DNA of 64,000 nucleotides from Maylandia zebra. Lineage: Eukaryota; Chordata; Actinopteri; Cichliformes; Cichlidae. Made by a program: the position numbers and the translations under genes. Below are positions 1 through 12,402 of the stretch, piece after piece. The stretch is from positions 38,670,794 to 38,734,793 of the forward strand of contig NC_135180.1 in the NCBI RefSeq assembly GCF_041146795.1, read 5' to 3'. The number at the start of each line of letters is the position of its first letter. The stretch's first letter is position 1. The notes under the pieces are model-generated. The model had not been told where the DNA came from and did not search any database. It saw only the letters and a program-made list of their open reading frames with translations.

Positions 1-240
1 CTTTAATTTTGATGTCACAGGATTTCTGCTCAAACCTGTTCGACCCATTTGAGCGATTACATAATATATTTAATATATGCACACCCTGGATACTGCAAAC
101 AAACCTCTGGTGTATTTGAGGTATCGACATACAAGTTACTGTTGAAGACAGTCATACTTCTTCCCTCAGCAAGTATTTGCAAAGACTGACTGAGCTGTTA
201 AAGTTTACTCTGAGTAAAGAACAAATCGTGTCTGTTTCAG
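1..240 (+). other. Intron 1 (3' part) of the chp2-like gene
   Basis: AT-rich non-coding sequence ending in a pyrimidine tract and CAG acceptor at 238-240. The first coding exon, which in this family carries the N-myristoylation signal, is to the left of the window. Confidence 0.7.
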
Positions 241-3080
241 TCTCGTCTGCTCATCTCCTCCGTCTGCACGACAGGTTTGAGAGTCTGGACAGAGACAACA
301 GAGGATACCTGAGGTGTGTGGACGCACTGCTCACAATCATCATCCAGCTTAATAACAATAATGTTTTTATAGGGTTTGTTTGTTTCCCCAAAAAACATCC
401 CAGAATGAAATAAGCCTGAAGATGAGTTTATTTAGTTTTATCCGTCTGCGTCAGAAATATGTAACACTGCTGCAGCAGCGCTCCCCCCAATCTCACAGTC
501 ACGGGAAAACATGAAGAAACAGTCATTCAAGATACTTCAAACACTTAACTCGAAACAACACAAAACAAAACAACTTTGCAAAGTTCCCAAAGATGTTTCT
601 AGACAACCTGCCGAAACGCTGTGTGACCTGGTCAAAGACCAGACATAAACTTCATCAGGTCACTCTGAGAAACAGGAAGCTGGAGGACTAGACTCTGATC
701 CAAACCAGTTCAACACCTTCATCTTCAGGATCTCTTTCCCTGATGTGTCCAAACATCAGCGGCCACACAAAGTGTCAACAGGATGAATTCAGAGTCACTG
801 TTGTGACTGTGTCAGGTAACTCTTTAATGTCTGCTGGCTCCAAAGCCCGAACGCCAACCCATTTGAGATGAAGACAGAGAGCTATACTTTCATTTCATTT
901 TGGCTTTTTGTTTAGCTTCAGGTTTTTCCAGAGCAGTTTTTTTCCTTTCAGTTTAGATTTCATTGTTTCAAAATGTTTACTTTTAGTTTTTAGTGTTATT
1001 AATGTTAGTTTTAGTCTTTTTAAGTAATAATGTAATGAGGGCATACGTGAGAGGCATGATTGAGGAAAATCGGTCCAGAAAATATAAAACTATACAACCT
1101 TTGGAAAGCAGCGACTCACAGTCCTGAGGACATTCAGCGTCCGTCAAAGTCTCATCACACAAACAGTGATAACATTTAATCAAAGTCTAAAACTTCTTCT
1201 CTATCAGAAGTTTAGTTTCTAAGTTCATGAAATCCTTTCAGGAAGTTTGTTTACGTCTAGTTTAAAATGTTTTTTCACATCTAGTTTTGATCTTTAGTTA
1301 AGTTTGAGTTAACTATAATAACCCTGCTTTAATATGACCGCTCTTAAACATCATGCAGGCTGAAAGTGCAACCTTTGCAGAAAAACAAACAGGTCGTGTT
1401 TCTTTATAAAAATCTAAAGATTTAAAACAAAGCCTGTGAGACTCTGAGGGACGTCAGTGTCCCAGAGCCTCTGACTGTCTGTCTCCTTCTGTATCGCAGC
1501 CCTGACGACTTTGAAGCGCTCGGAGGTTTGGCCATGAACCCCATCGGAGGCAGAATCATAGAAGCCTTTTTCTCCTCGGGGTACGACAGCCTGCTGTTAT
1601 CACAGGAATCACTTGTTTCTGCACTGACAGAGCAAGGACTGTCACATCAACTCATTTGAGTTGCAGAGGTCTAGACTCAGGGACTGGTCAGGTGACACTG
1701 TGAAGGGTAAACAGGAAGTATTTCTCTCCAGACAGGATACCGTGGACTTTTCCTCCTTTGTCCGGATTCTGGCTCATTTCCGTCCAACTGACAGAAACCG
1801 AAACAAAGAAGGAACACAGCAAGAGCTCCCCAGCAGCAGGACCAGGAAGCTCAAATGTGAGTCCAGGTCACTTTGTTCTGTCTTTTATTTTATCTTTGCG
1901 TACAATAAAGAAAATAATGTAGAAGCTGCTCAGTTGCCTTTCAGCTGTACGATCTGGACCGAGATGGGAAGATTTCCAGAGAGGAGCTTCTTCAGGTCTG
2001 TGTCCACTTATTTGAGAGTTTTCATTTCTTCTCCTCATCGCTGACAAGTTCATAGTTCCTTCCCATGCACAGAGACTCTCCTGTGCAGTCTGTCTTTGGT
2101 GTGTGGGGCTGTCAGTCAGGTCTTCATTGTTTGCACAAATTACACACCTGCAACCAGGACGCAGGAGCTCATACTCACATTTGGCTAAGATCAGGGGTTT
2201 TTGCATGGCTGCAGAATGGAGGGAAGTGAGAGAAGAATTTTTATTTAGCTGAAAGAAAACATTACGGAGCCCCTCCTACAGTATAAAGCTAGCCCACTGG
2301 GGTGATTATTATTTTAGAAAAGAAGAAGTAGCAGGTACTTTGGCTGATCCCTTATTTCCGAAGTGTTTCCCACAGCAGATGGAGCTGCTGTGGACTTGCA
2401 CTAGAGGAAAACAGTTGCTTGGCCCAGCTTGCCCTCAAAGAAATCCTCTGTGGCGTTAAGCTAGTTTTAGTTTTCTAGAATCAGAAAAATAATCGTGTGT
2501 CATCTGCATAGAAGGGTCCACCACTCGCATGTTCTTTAGTTCTGCAGAAAAACGGGTCTCGGAGAGGATTTCGATCAGCATCATTGGTACATTATTAATA
2601 CTTGTGTCCTGCGTCCTTCAGGTTCTGCGGGCGATGCTGGGGCTGCAGGTGACCGAGGAGCAGCTGCAGAGCATAGCTGAGCGAGCCATTCAGGAGGCCG
2701 ACCTCGACAAAGATGATGCCATCTCCTTTGACGAGTTCAAAAAGGTGAGACTCTTACCTGCTTCATGCTGCATCTGATCAAAAATCTGGGCTCTCACACA
2801 AATACAATAATAAATGTATAAAATATACTATGTGTGGTGGTTCAAACACCTCTCAAAGCTCACACATGATTTAGGACCAGCATTTATTTCTGTCTGAGAA
2901 ACAGAAGAAGAAGAAGAAGAAGAAGAAGAAGAAGAAGAAGGAGGAGGAGGAGGAGGAGGAGGAGGAGGGACTTTCTTCAAATCAAATTTATTTAAAAAAT
3001 TATTGTTGTGTTCATTTGTTTTTCAGTCACTGGAGAAAATGGACATTGATACCAAGATGAGCGTCAGCTTCCTGAAATAA
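241..3080 (+). CDS. chp2: Calcineurin B homologous protein 2-like (5' partial)
   Basis: EF-hand calcium sensor of the CHP family. Known family role: binds and stabilises plasma-membrane Na+/H+ exchangers and inhibits calcineurin. Exons by GT-AG sites and unbroken frame: 241-313, 1500-1580, 1732-1856, 1934-1995, 2622-2744, 3027-3080 (TAA). They give 171 residues plus a split codon; the family has about 195, so only some 24 N-terminal residues are missing. Visible: a degenerate first EF-hand ([10 protein letters not shown]), the block [22 protein letters not shown], a canonical third loop [12 protein letters not shown], a fourth loop [12 protein letters not shown] (Asp where Gly is usual), and the end [14 protein letters not shown]. 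Wording is closer to CHP2 (LLRLHx[10 protein letters not shown]) than to CHP1 as I recall them. The gene is convergent with the claudin downstream. Confidence 0.88.
2905..2968. repeat. (GAA)n-(GGA)n purine microsatellite
   Basis: About 64 bases of uninterrupted purine, GAA units passing into GGA units, in the last intron of the chp2-like gene, 58 bases before the final exon. Such tracts can form triplexes (known property); no effect is shown here. Confidence 0.95.
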
Positions 3081-3329
3081 AGACACAACCTGCTAAGAAT
3101 TGACATCAGCACAAAGATCCCAGCAGGAAACATCTGCAGGTTGAGATCAGCTCTCAAACCAAACTGGAGATCTGGTGGATAGACTGATGTTACTGCTGTG
3201 CACGCTGGGCTGCAGCTGGATTTGTAGTGTTCATCAGCGTTCCCGTGAGCCAGCACGCACACAAGCAGCACAGTGCAGTCACGCACCTGAACACACCTGC
3301 GACATGTTAACAGTCTTAAAAAGGGAAAT

Positions 3330-3335
3330 AATAAA
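3330..3335 (+). terminator. Probable poly(A) signal of the chp2-like gene
   Basis: AATAAA about 250 bases after the TAA stop, in an AT-rich context. A second AATAAA lies near 3455. Choice of the first is inference. Confidence 0.55.
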
Positions 3336-3876
3336 GTTTTATTCAAACCTTTTAATGGATCGTTTTATTTAACGTTTAATTAATGTCTGTTCATCAGTGA
3401 TGTCATGAATCTAAAGGCTGAATTTGTCAGTAGGTTTCTAGCTTTGTGTGCATTAATAAACATCTTTATTCTCTCAGTTTCATTTCACCACACGTGTTTC
3501 TTTCTCTGCAACGTCACATTTGGAAACTGCACACAGATCTGTCAGCATGATTAGTTAGATGATAACCTTTCCTCTCTTTAACCCTCTGAATCTGTTCAAA
3601 AACACCACCCTTTCAGGATAGGATTCAGAGGGTTAATATCCTAAAAAAGGTAAACTGAAGTTAACTATAGAAAATTAATAATATGAAATTAATTCAAACA
3701 TACAGGTAAATGTGATTAATAAAAGTCAAATGTAAATGAACCACAAAGTGTTTTCAATTGAAACAGCAAAACCTAATAAATAAATTGATCTGTTGTGAAG
3801 TTCTGAGAGCGATTCCCTGTGGCGCCCTCTCTTGGACACACTTGGTACTGCTTGGCCACACAGCTTCAGGAGACCT
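3336..3876. other. Intergenic gap between convergent chp2-like and claudin genes
   Basis: AT-rich sequence with no exon I can support. Near 3581-3634 there is a short inverted pair (TAACCCTCTGAATC and its complement), probably a MITE scrap. Confidence 0.5.
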
Positions 3877-3882
3877 TTTATT
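3877..3882 (-). terminator. Probable poly(A) signal of the claudin gene
   Basis: AATAAA on the minus strand, about 78 bases past the TGA stop at 3960-3962, at the normal distance for a short 3' UTR. Confidence 0.5.
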
Positions 3883-3959
3883 TGCAGTGTGATTCTGAGG
3901 CGATTCCATGTTTCAGAAAACAGCACGAGCCTAACAAAGGACGGTGGAGGTCGGTCGGT

Positions 3960-4626
3960 TCAGACGTAAGCCTTGGAGCCGCTGGCGTCTGAGGCCGGAG
4001 CTGCTCTGTAGATGCTCCGACCTTGGCCGGTGGTGGAGTAGTAAGAAAACTGCCTGCAGGGGAGCAGATGAAGGTTAGAGGGCGGAGCAACAGCGATGTA
4101 CATGAAACAGATTCGCTCACCAACTTTTTAAACTATATACATACTTTATATAATCAGATTTGTGGTCGTCAGCTCGTCTGTTACCTGAAGTGCTCTCACC
4201 TGCACAAAAGCTTCACTAATATGCAAAACCGTCAGTTACTCAACACTCTTTGCAGCGTTTCATTTTCTTTCTTTTTCGTTCTTCTTTATGATAACATCTG
4301 TACAATGAATCCTGCAGTTCCTCTAACGTCCACCAGAGGCTTCAGCAGGGAGTCCCATAGACTCCCGTGTTAAAATGACCAACTTTACTTTAGAAATGAG
4401 CATCTTTACAGCCTGACACAAACTTAGAAGTCATTACTGAGCATTAAATAAGGAGACGATGATGGGTGTGTATGTTTACCGAGCAGGTGGGCTGGAGGGA
4501 GTAGTCTTACTGGAGCAGCAAAGCATAGATCCTCCCAGTATGGCCAGACCAGCGGCTGCCCAGCCCAGATACAGACCAGTACCCAGCTCGAACCTGCAGC
4601 ACAAACTCTAAAGATTCAGCAGCAGG

Positions 4627-4676
<50 letters not shown>

Positions 4677-6009
4677 TGCTCACCGGACTCCTCCGTAGAG
4701 CGGGTCGTAGAAGTCGTTGATGACTCTGGCAGCGTACCAGGATACGGCGATCAGAGTGAAGAGACCTGAAGAAAAACACAGAAGCTCAGGATTCAGTTTC
4801 CAGCTGCTCGAGCTCCGGTGTCTCCACAGATCCCAGAACTTTGCAAAAGCCTCGTTTTAATCTGAATATTTTTTAGATGTTTGTTTTCAGTTAAATGAGG
4901 AATAAAGATGATTCCATCCTGAATACTGATGTGCACATGCAGCGATATCTGTTCTCTAAATATCACCATTTCTTCTTCCACAAAGAAACACTCCCCGTGA
5001 AGTTCTGATCATAACACAAACACAGACTGTATGTCGTCATTTACATGTTCTGTCTACGTCGACATTTCCTGTACGACAGCCATAATTTGAAACAAGTGAA
5101 ATTGCAGCTTCCAGTTTATGCAGGTTGAACTGCAGGAAGGAGAAACAAAACGAAAACGCTGCTTTTTTACAGGTTTGGGGTTTGTTCCTGCTCCAGTCCC
5201 GAAGCCTCGTACCCGACAGGATGAAGAGGATCCCTCCGCTCAGGACGATCTTGGCTTTGACCTGCTCGGGCGTTCTGCCGAGTTTGGTGCATTTGAGTCC
5301 CAGCACGGAGACGATGATGGAGGTCAGACCGCAGAGCAGGGACAGGATCATCAGAGCCCTGCAGGTCTGCAGGTGAGCTGCAAAGCATCATTACAGGTAA
5401 ATGAACATCTTCCTCGTCGCACAGCTTTACAGTTTTTGCAGATGTCTTTTCCCTTTTTATAAACCCAGTTTATCTTGTGGGAACAAGCCATCATCTAGTT
5501 CCCACAACATTAAGCAACATTGTCCTCATGGGACTCATTAAAGTTCATGAACAAGCTGTTACTTTGTTTGGGCAGCAAAAGATAAGAACTCGCTATAAAT
5601 AAGATATATGACCTCTCTTATTTCTGTCTCAGCTCTCAGGCAGAAACAGAGATGAGTTTTTTTCCAAAACTAATGCTCTCATCAATGAATGAAAAATAAT
5701 TGTCCTTGCTGTGGACCTTTTCCTGTGCTCCGACTGAGCCATCATCATAACTCCATAATAGCTGCTGATGATTACGAAGCAGCCGTTCTCACCCGACAGT
5801 CCCAGCACCGTCTTGAACTTGCTGCACTGGATGGACCCCAACGAGGTGGCAGCACAGCTCATCCACAGGCCCTCGAACTGCCACTGGCTGGTGGTAACCG
5901 ACTCCGACTGACTCCTCATCTTCCACACCTGGTTGGAGGTACAGCTGGACTGCAGACACCAGGACACCACACCCAGAAACAGACCCACAATCTGCAGGCC
6001 CACCGCCAT
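3960..6009 (-). CDS. Claudin-15-like tight junction protein, 223 aa
   Basis: Four-pass tight-junction membrane protein. Exons on the minus strand: 6009-5793, 5377-5213, 4765-4684, 4593-4480, 4053-3960 (TGA). Lengths 217, 165, 82, 114 and 94 sum to 672 bases with phases agreeing at every junction. The claudin signature is present: W29, GLW at 47-49, C52 and C62 in the first extracellular loop. Exon 2 carries [10 protein letters not shown] and TM2; exon 3 has [18 protein letters not shown]; exon 4 begins [11 protein letters not shown] with TM4 and CCSS after it. The tail ends in Tyr-Val, the PDZ-binding end typical of claudins. DFYxPxxGGV and FELGTGLY resemble teleost claudin-15-like proteins, so I assign that subgroup; the exact paralogue is uncertain. 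Start chosen at the Met just before LQIVGLFLG; upstream in-frame sequence is unlike a claudin. Confidence 0.85.
4314..4440 (+). repeat. Dispersed repeat family A, copy 1
   Basis: Starts GCAGTTCCTCTAACGTCCAC, then the AGACTCCCGTGTTAAAAT block and the TTTACAGCCTGACACAAACT block. Copies also lie near 14345, 24990, 39862, 49890, 54165 and 63033. Sits in the last intron of the claudin gene. Confidence 0.75.
4628..4673. repeat. (CA)n microsatellite
   Basis: Pure CA dinucleotide run inside claudin intron 3, close to exon 4. Confidence 0.97.
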
Positions 6010-6619
6010 TCTGCTCAGCGTCTCCGCACACACCTGGAACACCTGGAACACCTGGAAACAGATGATTTTGAAGAAGTAGGAGGCACGAGCTGTGGAGTTT
6101 GTGGAGTTCCTCAGGGCTCTGCTCTCGGGCCGTGTGACATCTGACACATCCATGAAGTATCAGTGACTGAAATTAAGCTGAAATTAAGCTCACCAATCAA
6201 CGTAGTATTAAATGTTGTGTTTAATATTATTTTTTACTTCTTCAAGAACTCAGATAATATTCGGAGCTGATACTAAAGATATATGTGTATTTTTTCTATT
6301 TTCGTTAACAGAACATAACACAGGAAAACAGCACTCGGATCAGTGACGTGGACCAAAGTCCAAAGAGCAGCTTTGACTTCTGTGTTTACAGAGTTTACTC
6401 TGAGCTGCCTGCAGCACAGAGAGTAAATCACCGCTGATGGACGTGGTGCACGAGCTCACTGTGGGAAGATCCGAGCCAGTTTGTAAAACACAAACTCAAA
6501 TGCAGGCGGTCGACTCAAAGTCAACTACGATTTCCCGTCTCGGTGTGACTCCAAACACGTGTAACAGGATTTCATCAGTGATTATAGTAAAAGTATCACT
6601 GTTGGGACACTGTGTGATT
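6010..6619. other. Upstream region of the claudin gene
   Basis: Holds the presumed promoter and 5' UTR of the minus-strand claudin. CACACCTGGAA-type triplicate units (near 6028-6060) precede the start codon. I see no CpG island and no other exon. Confidence 0.4.
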
Positions 6620-6930
6620 TACACTCGCTGGCCACTTTATTATGTACACCCTGCTAGTACAGGTCGGACACATTTTTCCTTCAGAACTGTTCTCGCTCTT
6701 CGTGTCTCAGATTCAACGAGGTGCTGGAAACATTCCTCGGGGATTTTACATCCACGATGTGAATCTCCCATTTCCCACACCCCAAAGGTGCTCTGCTGGA
6801 TTGGGATGTGGTGACTGTAGAGGCCATTTGAGCTAAAGAAACGAATTTCAGGGAGATGAACAAAGAGGACGTATCCGTCCCAGCAGAGTGTGCATCCCCA
6901 CTATCGTGTTTCATTTGAAAATAGGAACTA
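6620..6930 (-). pseudogene. Tc1-like transposon 3' end, decayed
   Basis: The + strand begins ACACTCGCTGGCCACTTTAT and continues with a sequence typical of a common fish Tc1-type element. Read on the minus strand it matches the transposase C-terminal region at DNA level (context of the SPDLNPIEHLW block) but with frame shifts and an internal deletion near 6750. Not functional. The family assignment is from memory of the repeat. Confidence 0.6.
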
Positions 6931-7069
6931 TCTGCCGCAGAGGAGACGTGGAGCTCAGTTTCACCCGTACACACCTGTCGAAACGCACACGTCACCTGAG
7001 CCAGTTGTTAAAGGCTAAAGTGCAGCTAAAGGTTTGACGGCTGGAGTCTGATGGATCGGTTCTTACCGT

Positions 7070-7240
7070 CGGCACAGGTTTGGAGGTTGCAGAAAGGCCT
7101 TCTCCAGGGTTTGTGTCTCTGCAGGCGTCGCTCAGGTTGTGTCTGCGATGTGAAGCGCGGCGGTTTGAAGCGGGTCTGATCTTCTGAGGTCTGCTGCTGT
7201 TCAGGGTCGATGAACTCTGGGAAAGGCCAAACCGTCTCTA
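7070..7240 (-). CDS. Possible orphan coding exon, unknown product
   Basis: On the minus strand an open stretch is bounded by a TTTAG acceptor near 7241 and a G|GTAAGA donor near 7065. It reads VWPFPEFIDPEQQQ, then a basic stretch ending RRPFCNLQTCADG. I do not recognise it. It could be a fragment of a minus-strand gene between claudin and parl, or chance. No partner exon was found. Confidence 0.25.
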
Positions 7241-7299
7241 AACACACATCAGTATCGACATTCAGGAATCCCAGTTTCACCTCCCACCGTTTGTGATGA

Positions 7300-8877
7300 G
7301 CTGGTTTCAGCCGTCAAAGATAAAACCCTGCTTCTATGCAGGAGTGGGACAAAATATACCAAAAGAAGGAAACCTGTGGTTTAAAAGTCCTTCAGAGCCT
7401 TTTTGATAAACTGAAAACAGCAGGTTTCCTATCCTGCTGCAGCAGCTCTTCTCTCTGTAAGGCTTTGACATACAAGAGGACCAACAACAGGTGATCTTTT
7501 ATCTGGGAAGTCCGTCCTTGCTTTAGTAAGACGACTGCAAACAAGCTGCGGTGATTTTAACGGCAAATGTTCCCTCAGGAACCAGAGGGTTCGCACACCT
7601 CGCACCTCCTTCATCAAGTGTTTGGTTTGAAAAGCTCCAGATGTTTTCAGCTGCTGACAGATGTGGAGTTTAATACTCCGATTCTCTGGATGTGGGAATA
7701 TGTTGTTTGTATGAAATAAGAACCTCTGTGCTGCTCTAAATCCCTCACAGATCATTCAGCATCACCGAGGTCTCACAGATGTGCACACTCATGTCTGATC
7801 TCAGTTGTGAATCAGGTAAAAGGTTTGAATGAGTGCATTTTATTAAAGAGACATTAAAAAAGTGCGAGTCTGAGCGAGGGTCGGCCTTTTCTTTAGTTTG
7901 AGGTGTTCAGTGTTCATCTCTGTCTCGTTCATCGATTTCAAAAACCAAAATAATGTGTCACAAGCTCTGGTGTGCTGCGCTTCAGCTGCTCTCCTCTCTG
8001 CGTGCTGTTGGTTTGTAACAAAGAATGAGTGTGAAGCTCTGCCGTCATTATCAGACCACTGCTACACGACTGTGGGAACAGGTCCCTACAGCTGAACAAA
8101 GACTGCATCAAGACAACGGCTATAAAGGAGCTGTTAGTATTTTGTTTACTTGTTGATGTTGTTACGAAGCCTGTTGGTGCTGTATTGTTTTTGGTCCCTT
8201 TGTTTTAAACTTTGAATAAATCTCAGAAAATCAGGTTTTGATCAGTTTATTTTTCCACAACACAAATATCATCGAGTCTATTTTAAGAAAGTTAAACCCA
8301 CGAGCATCACAGGGCTTTATTAAAGCTGTGAGCCAATCGCAGCAGGCGTATGACGTTCTCCGTGACGACCCTTCAGATCGCGCTCTGACACCATCAGTCT
8401 GATCTGTTGGTGGACTTCAGCCTGTTTGGCAAACACGGTGTTTGTTCAGTCGTCCGGTTCGTTCTGCAGCAGCAGCCAGACTCTAGTTTCAGACACGGCG
8501 TCCTGATGGGGTTTGAAGTTTCACCTGAGGTAGGTGGAGCTCTTTAAGAATCCCTCAGCTGTCTTTTTAAGTCTTTTACAGATTTTTGAGGCAAAAAGTC
8601 CCTCTGACTGGTTCTGTCTGGGCTGTTTGTCACACGATCAGCCGACAGGTCGTTGCTGTAAACCTCTGTGCCGCGTTTGTCTTTGTCTCTGATCAAACTG
8701 TAAACAAAAGCAGGCGAGGAGACAACAATGGAATCGTTCATGTTTTATAAATACAAGTACGAGTCTTTACTTCGACTCCGGCCTGTGCCCGGGCTCCGTG
8801 ATTCTCTCTGTACATTTTATACATCTTTACATGTTACGTTAGCATTTTATTTCCTTCATTCTCTGCGTTTCAGCGTC
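7300..8877. other. Intergenic sequence and parl 3' flank
   Basis: No exon I can support. A + strand AATAAA at about 8212 has no gene in front of it that I can recognise. Positions 8700-8877 probably include the 3' UTR of parl, which lies to the right on the minus strand. Confidence 0.4.
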
Positions 8878-11800
8878 CTAAATGGCGCCTCCTCGGTCCC
8901 CTCCGCCGCCGCCTTCTCCTCCTCCCGGTCCCCTTCGAGTTCTGAAGTCGTGCCAAAGTTTGACGAAAGGTTCTCGGTTCTTCCAGATCAACTCGTGGCC
9001 GAACAGAACGTACCAGCTGAGGAGAGAAGAACAAGTCTGATTAAAAACACGTCACTGCAACGTCGTCACAAAACAGAATAAATCAGTTTTCCAAATATCT
9101 CAACGTCCAAAACACGTCAGCGAGGAGGCCCTGGTCCCGCTGCACCTCCTCGGCGGGCTCCCTTTCTACAGCTCGTGTCTACAGTCTCGCTCTTTTCTTC
9201 ACTCAGGAACACAAACAGGAAATCGACAGCTTTGCCTTCACACTTCCGCTTCTACCTATTAACCATCTGATCCAGAGAGGTCAAACATAAGTCCCAGGGA
9301 CCAGAATCGGCCCGGAAAAGACTGCAGTCTGGCTCTGGAAAATGTCAAGGAAGCCATCAATTTTGTACTTTTAACTGTATTTCCACATTTTACAGCTGTT
9401 CCTATGGATACAGACGTCGCCCACGGCCACTCACACTAAACCAACGTGATTAAGTAATTAAGTTCAACAATTAAGTGACAGAAAAGCTGTTTTTTTTCCC
9501 ACCATCTAATATAGAAAATTACTGTAAGAAGGTAAAAAAAAAAACTTCTCTGTGAATTAACAAAGAAAATTAAAAATGAACCTTTATAAATAAAAAATCG
9601 ACTAACTTGCTAACTTACATTCCAAACATGGCTCCTCCTAAATGAGCAGCATGGTCGAAAAACCTCCATCCAAGCACCAGGCCTGCGGTATCCATGGCAA
9701 CGATGGCCTTGAGAGCCTGCAGACAGACACGGAAACAGAGCGCGAGTTCAGTCAGGTCAAAGCCAGCAGCAGGAGCTGAAGCTCAGGTGGGTTTCAAAGC
9801 AGCTTGCAGATGTGCAGCAGCTGCAGGTGGGCTGATGCAGAAGATGAAAAAGAGATCTCTGTCCAGGTAGACTGGGCGAGGAGAGGGGTGGGCGGGGTCT
9901 TACGTTGCCAGCGGTGAAGGTGAACATGGGGAGGAAGATGATGGCCAGTTTGGCTTCAGGTATTTTGGTACAAACAGCAGCGAGGACGGTCATGATGGCG
10001 CCAGACTGAAAACAGAAACAGGAACTTCAGGCTGTTTATTTATTGAGAACATTTACAGACGTCCACCAAAGAAAATCGCTCAAAAGAATCACATCAGTGT
10101 GTTCGCACTGACCTCCTAAAATCTACACGTCCTCTAAAATAAAACCATAAAACAGACGTGACTCTGAGCGAGGTACAGTTTGACCTGTGAAGCAGTCACT
10201 CACCGCTCCGAGAGATGGGCCGAACCTCCCCGTGGCCATCTTGCACACATAACTGACAAACGTAGAAATAACACCTGAAAACGGAAGAAATAAAATCAAC
10301 GTCACACTCATAAACAAACACAGATAATCTCAGAGATTACACCACAGTGAAAAGCACCTGCCGACAGGTACACGGCCATGAACTGCTCTCGGCCCAGCAT
10401 GGAGACGGCGCTGGTGGAGAAGCTCCAGAGGACGTACATGTTGGCCGCCATGTGGAAGAACGAGAAGTGACTGAAGGCGGAGAGAATCATGGGAGAGCAC
10501 AGAGTCCCTGCGGGGCAACAACAAACAGCCACAGTTACAGAGGCTCAATGGGAGACCCTGAACGAATCGTGGCGGCGGTGGCGAGACTCACTGGAGGCCG
10601 GATTGGCGGTGAAGTATCTGATCATGAAGCGCTGCAGAGACGGCACTCTCCAGCAGCAGAACACGATGGCGTTAGCAGCAATGATCCCTGGGAAAAAAGA
10701 AATTCAATCCAGCAACCCCCATGTGAAAGTTCAGCGCTTTGCTCGTAAGCACTGACTCACCTGTTACCGTCCTCTGGCCCTCGCTCAGGCTGTTCCACCA
10801 TTGGTTGATCTAAAACACAGACAGCCAATTAAGACTCAGATCAAAGTGTGGGTGGAGCCTGGTTACAGGTGATGACGTTGAACCCTCACCTCTTTGCGGA
10901 TGTCTCCTCGTTTCTGAGGTCGCACCTTCTCCAGCCAATCGGCTCGCAGCTCGTCAAAGTAGCTCTGCACTCGAGACTTGAGGGACTCGTACTGCCAGAT
11001 GGCCGCCGAGCCGAAGGAGCAGCCTGTAAACTGACATGGAGTCAACACCTGTCCGTGACATCATCAGCGGCGTCATCGCCACCGAAACAACATCACCTAC
11101 CCCGATGGTAAAGACGAGCGGCCTGACGAGCCGGCCGAAGGCGCGTGGGGGACTGGGTGGAGCTTGATGGTCCCAGTGAGGAGCGGGGGTCCGGCGCTGT
11201 GCCGCGGCTTCAGAGGATTCGCTGTGGGCGGGGCCTAACTCCTCTTCCACCTTCTTGGACTCGGGTTTCCTTGCAGCTTTCCTGAAGCCGCATCTCTGCT
11301 GGAAGCTTTGAGGCCACCTGGTGGACAGACGAGGAATCACAACTGTGAGAAAAAAGTTCTCTTTAATGAAGCGCCAGCATCCTCCTGCCACAACCACAGA
11401 CAGGAAGCACAACAAAAAATGTTGTTTCCTGTCAAAAGGCAAAAATAATTAAATGAAAAAATCATTAATAAATAACCAAAGGAACAAAGTTGTATCGAAG
11501 AATCTACATTTATTACTGACGCTCCACACACACAGGAAAGGCGATGGTAATTTCTGGAGATTTGATTGGTCAGTAGGTGGTGAGCAGGTTGTGTTCACAG
11601 CACAAGTTACCATGGTGAACTCCTGCTTCGCAGTACAGACTTCTACCAAGGACCCGACTCAATTCATCTTCCCGTGATTAGATAAAACCTTCCCGCTGAG
11701 AGTGGGTGCACTTTCTTTTTATCATGACTGTAAATGCACCAGTGTGTCAGAGTATAAACATCCTGCCAACCTTTTAATTATCTAAGGATTAGCTGCTGTC

Positions 11801-12402
11801 TCCTTTTACCAGCCGGCCTCAGACTGAGCAACAATCCCAAAAACATTTTTACCACAAACGTCTGGTTTTATGTCACTGAATCCATTTAGTAACTTTTGGT
11901 CATTGGAAGGGTCCGAGTGGACTGCTTGTGGATTATAAATAAAGCCACCTAAAGCAGCACAGGTCAGCTGGCCACAGGAGATTAACCCCTGGGTTTTAGG
12001 GCACCGACGGAAGCAGCGTCCCTCTGCACTGAGCCGGAGGGAGGACCTGAAAGAGCTTCGGAAGAACTGCATGTAATGGGCATGTATGTAAGGGGGCACA
12101 CTGGGGTGTTTAAATAGGACAAACAGCTTTACATCACCGGATAATTAGATAAACACACAAACACACCCAGGCAGCTCCCCGCTTGTTAGCAGCGGCTAAC
12201 GTTAACCTGCTAACAGCCCGTTGATTCTAAACTGTCCTTGAAGCTAACGGAGCTAACTCCGACAGCAAGGATCTGTCTGTTTGTAACCCGGGACGGGCTG
12301 CTCGCCCCCGCCTGTGGGGACTGACCTGCCACCCCTCACGGAGCTCCGTAAGCCTTCATCTCCGGTCAGTCTGAGCAGGACGGAGCAGCTCCTCCACGCC
12401 AT
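8878..12402 (-). CDS. parl: PARL, mitochondrial rhomboid protease, 379 aa
   Basis: Intramembrane serine protease of the inner mitochondrial membrane; known to cleave PINK1 and PGAM5. Ten minus-strand exons: 12402-12326, 11317-11101, 11030-10890, 10809-10761, 10687-10592, 10507-10358, 10274-10204, 10005-9904, 9716-9619, 9016-8878 (TAG). They sum to 1140 bases, 379 residues, the same length as the human protein as I recall it. It opens MAWR with a basic, presumably cleavable, N-terminal region, then FQQRCGFRKAARK. The core has HFSFFHMAANMYVLWSF, catalytic serine S268 in GASG, and the catalytic histidine H326 in DHAAHLGG. The tail is rich in Gly, encoded by GGA/GGC repeats. Head-to-head with mb21d2. 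Fish often have parla and parlb; I cannot say which this is. Confidence 0.95.

Noticed and set aside
1868-2206. 112-codon minus-strand frame over chp2 exon 5
   Set aside because: Antisense shadow across exon and intron, no motif.
5118-5462. + strand open frames across the claudin exon 2
   Set aside because: Antisense shadow of the claudin exon; no known domain.
10347-10755. + strand frames of 88-133 codons within parl
   Set aside because: Antisense shadows of parl exons 5 and 6.
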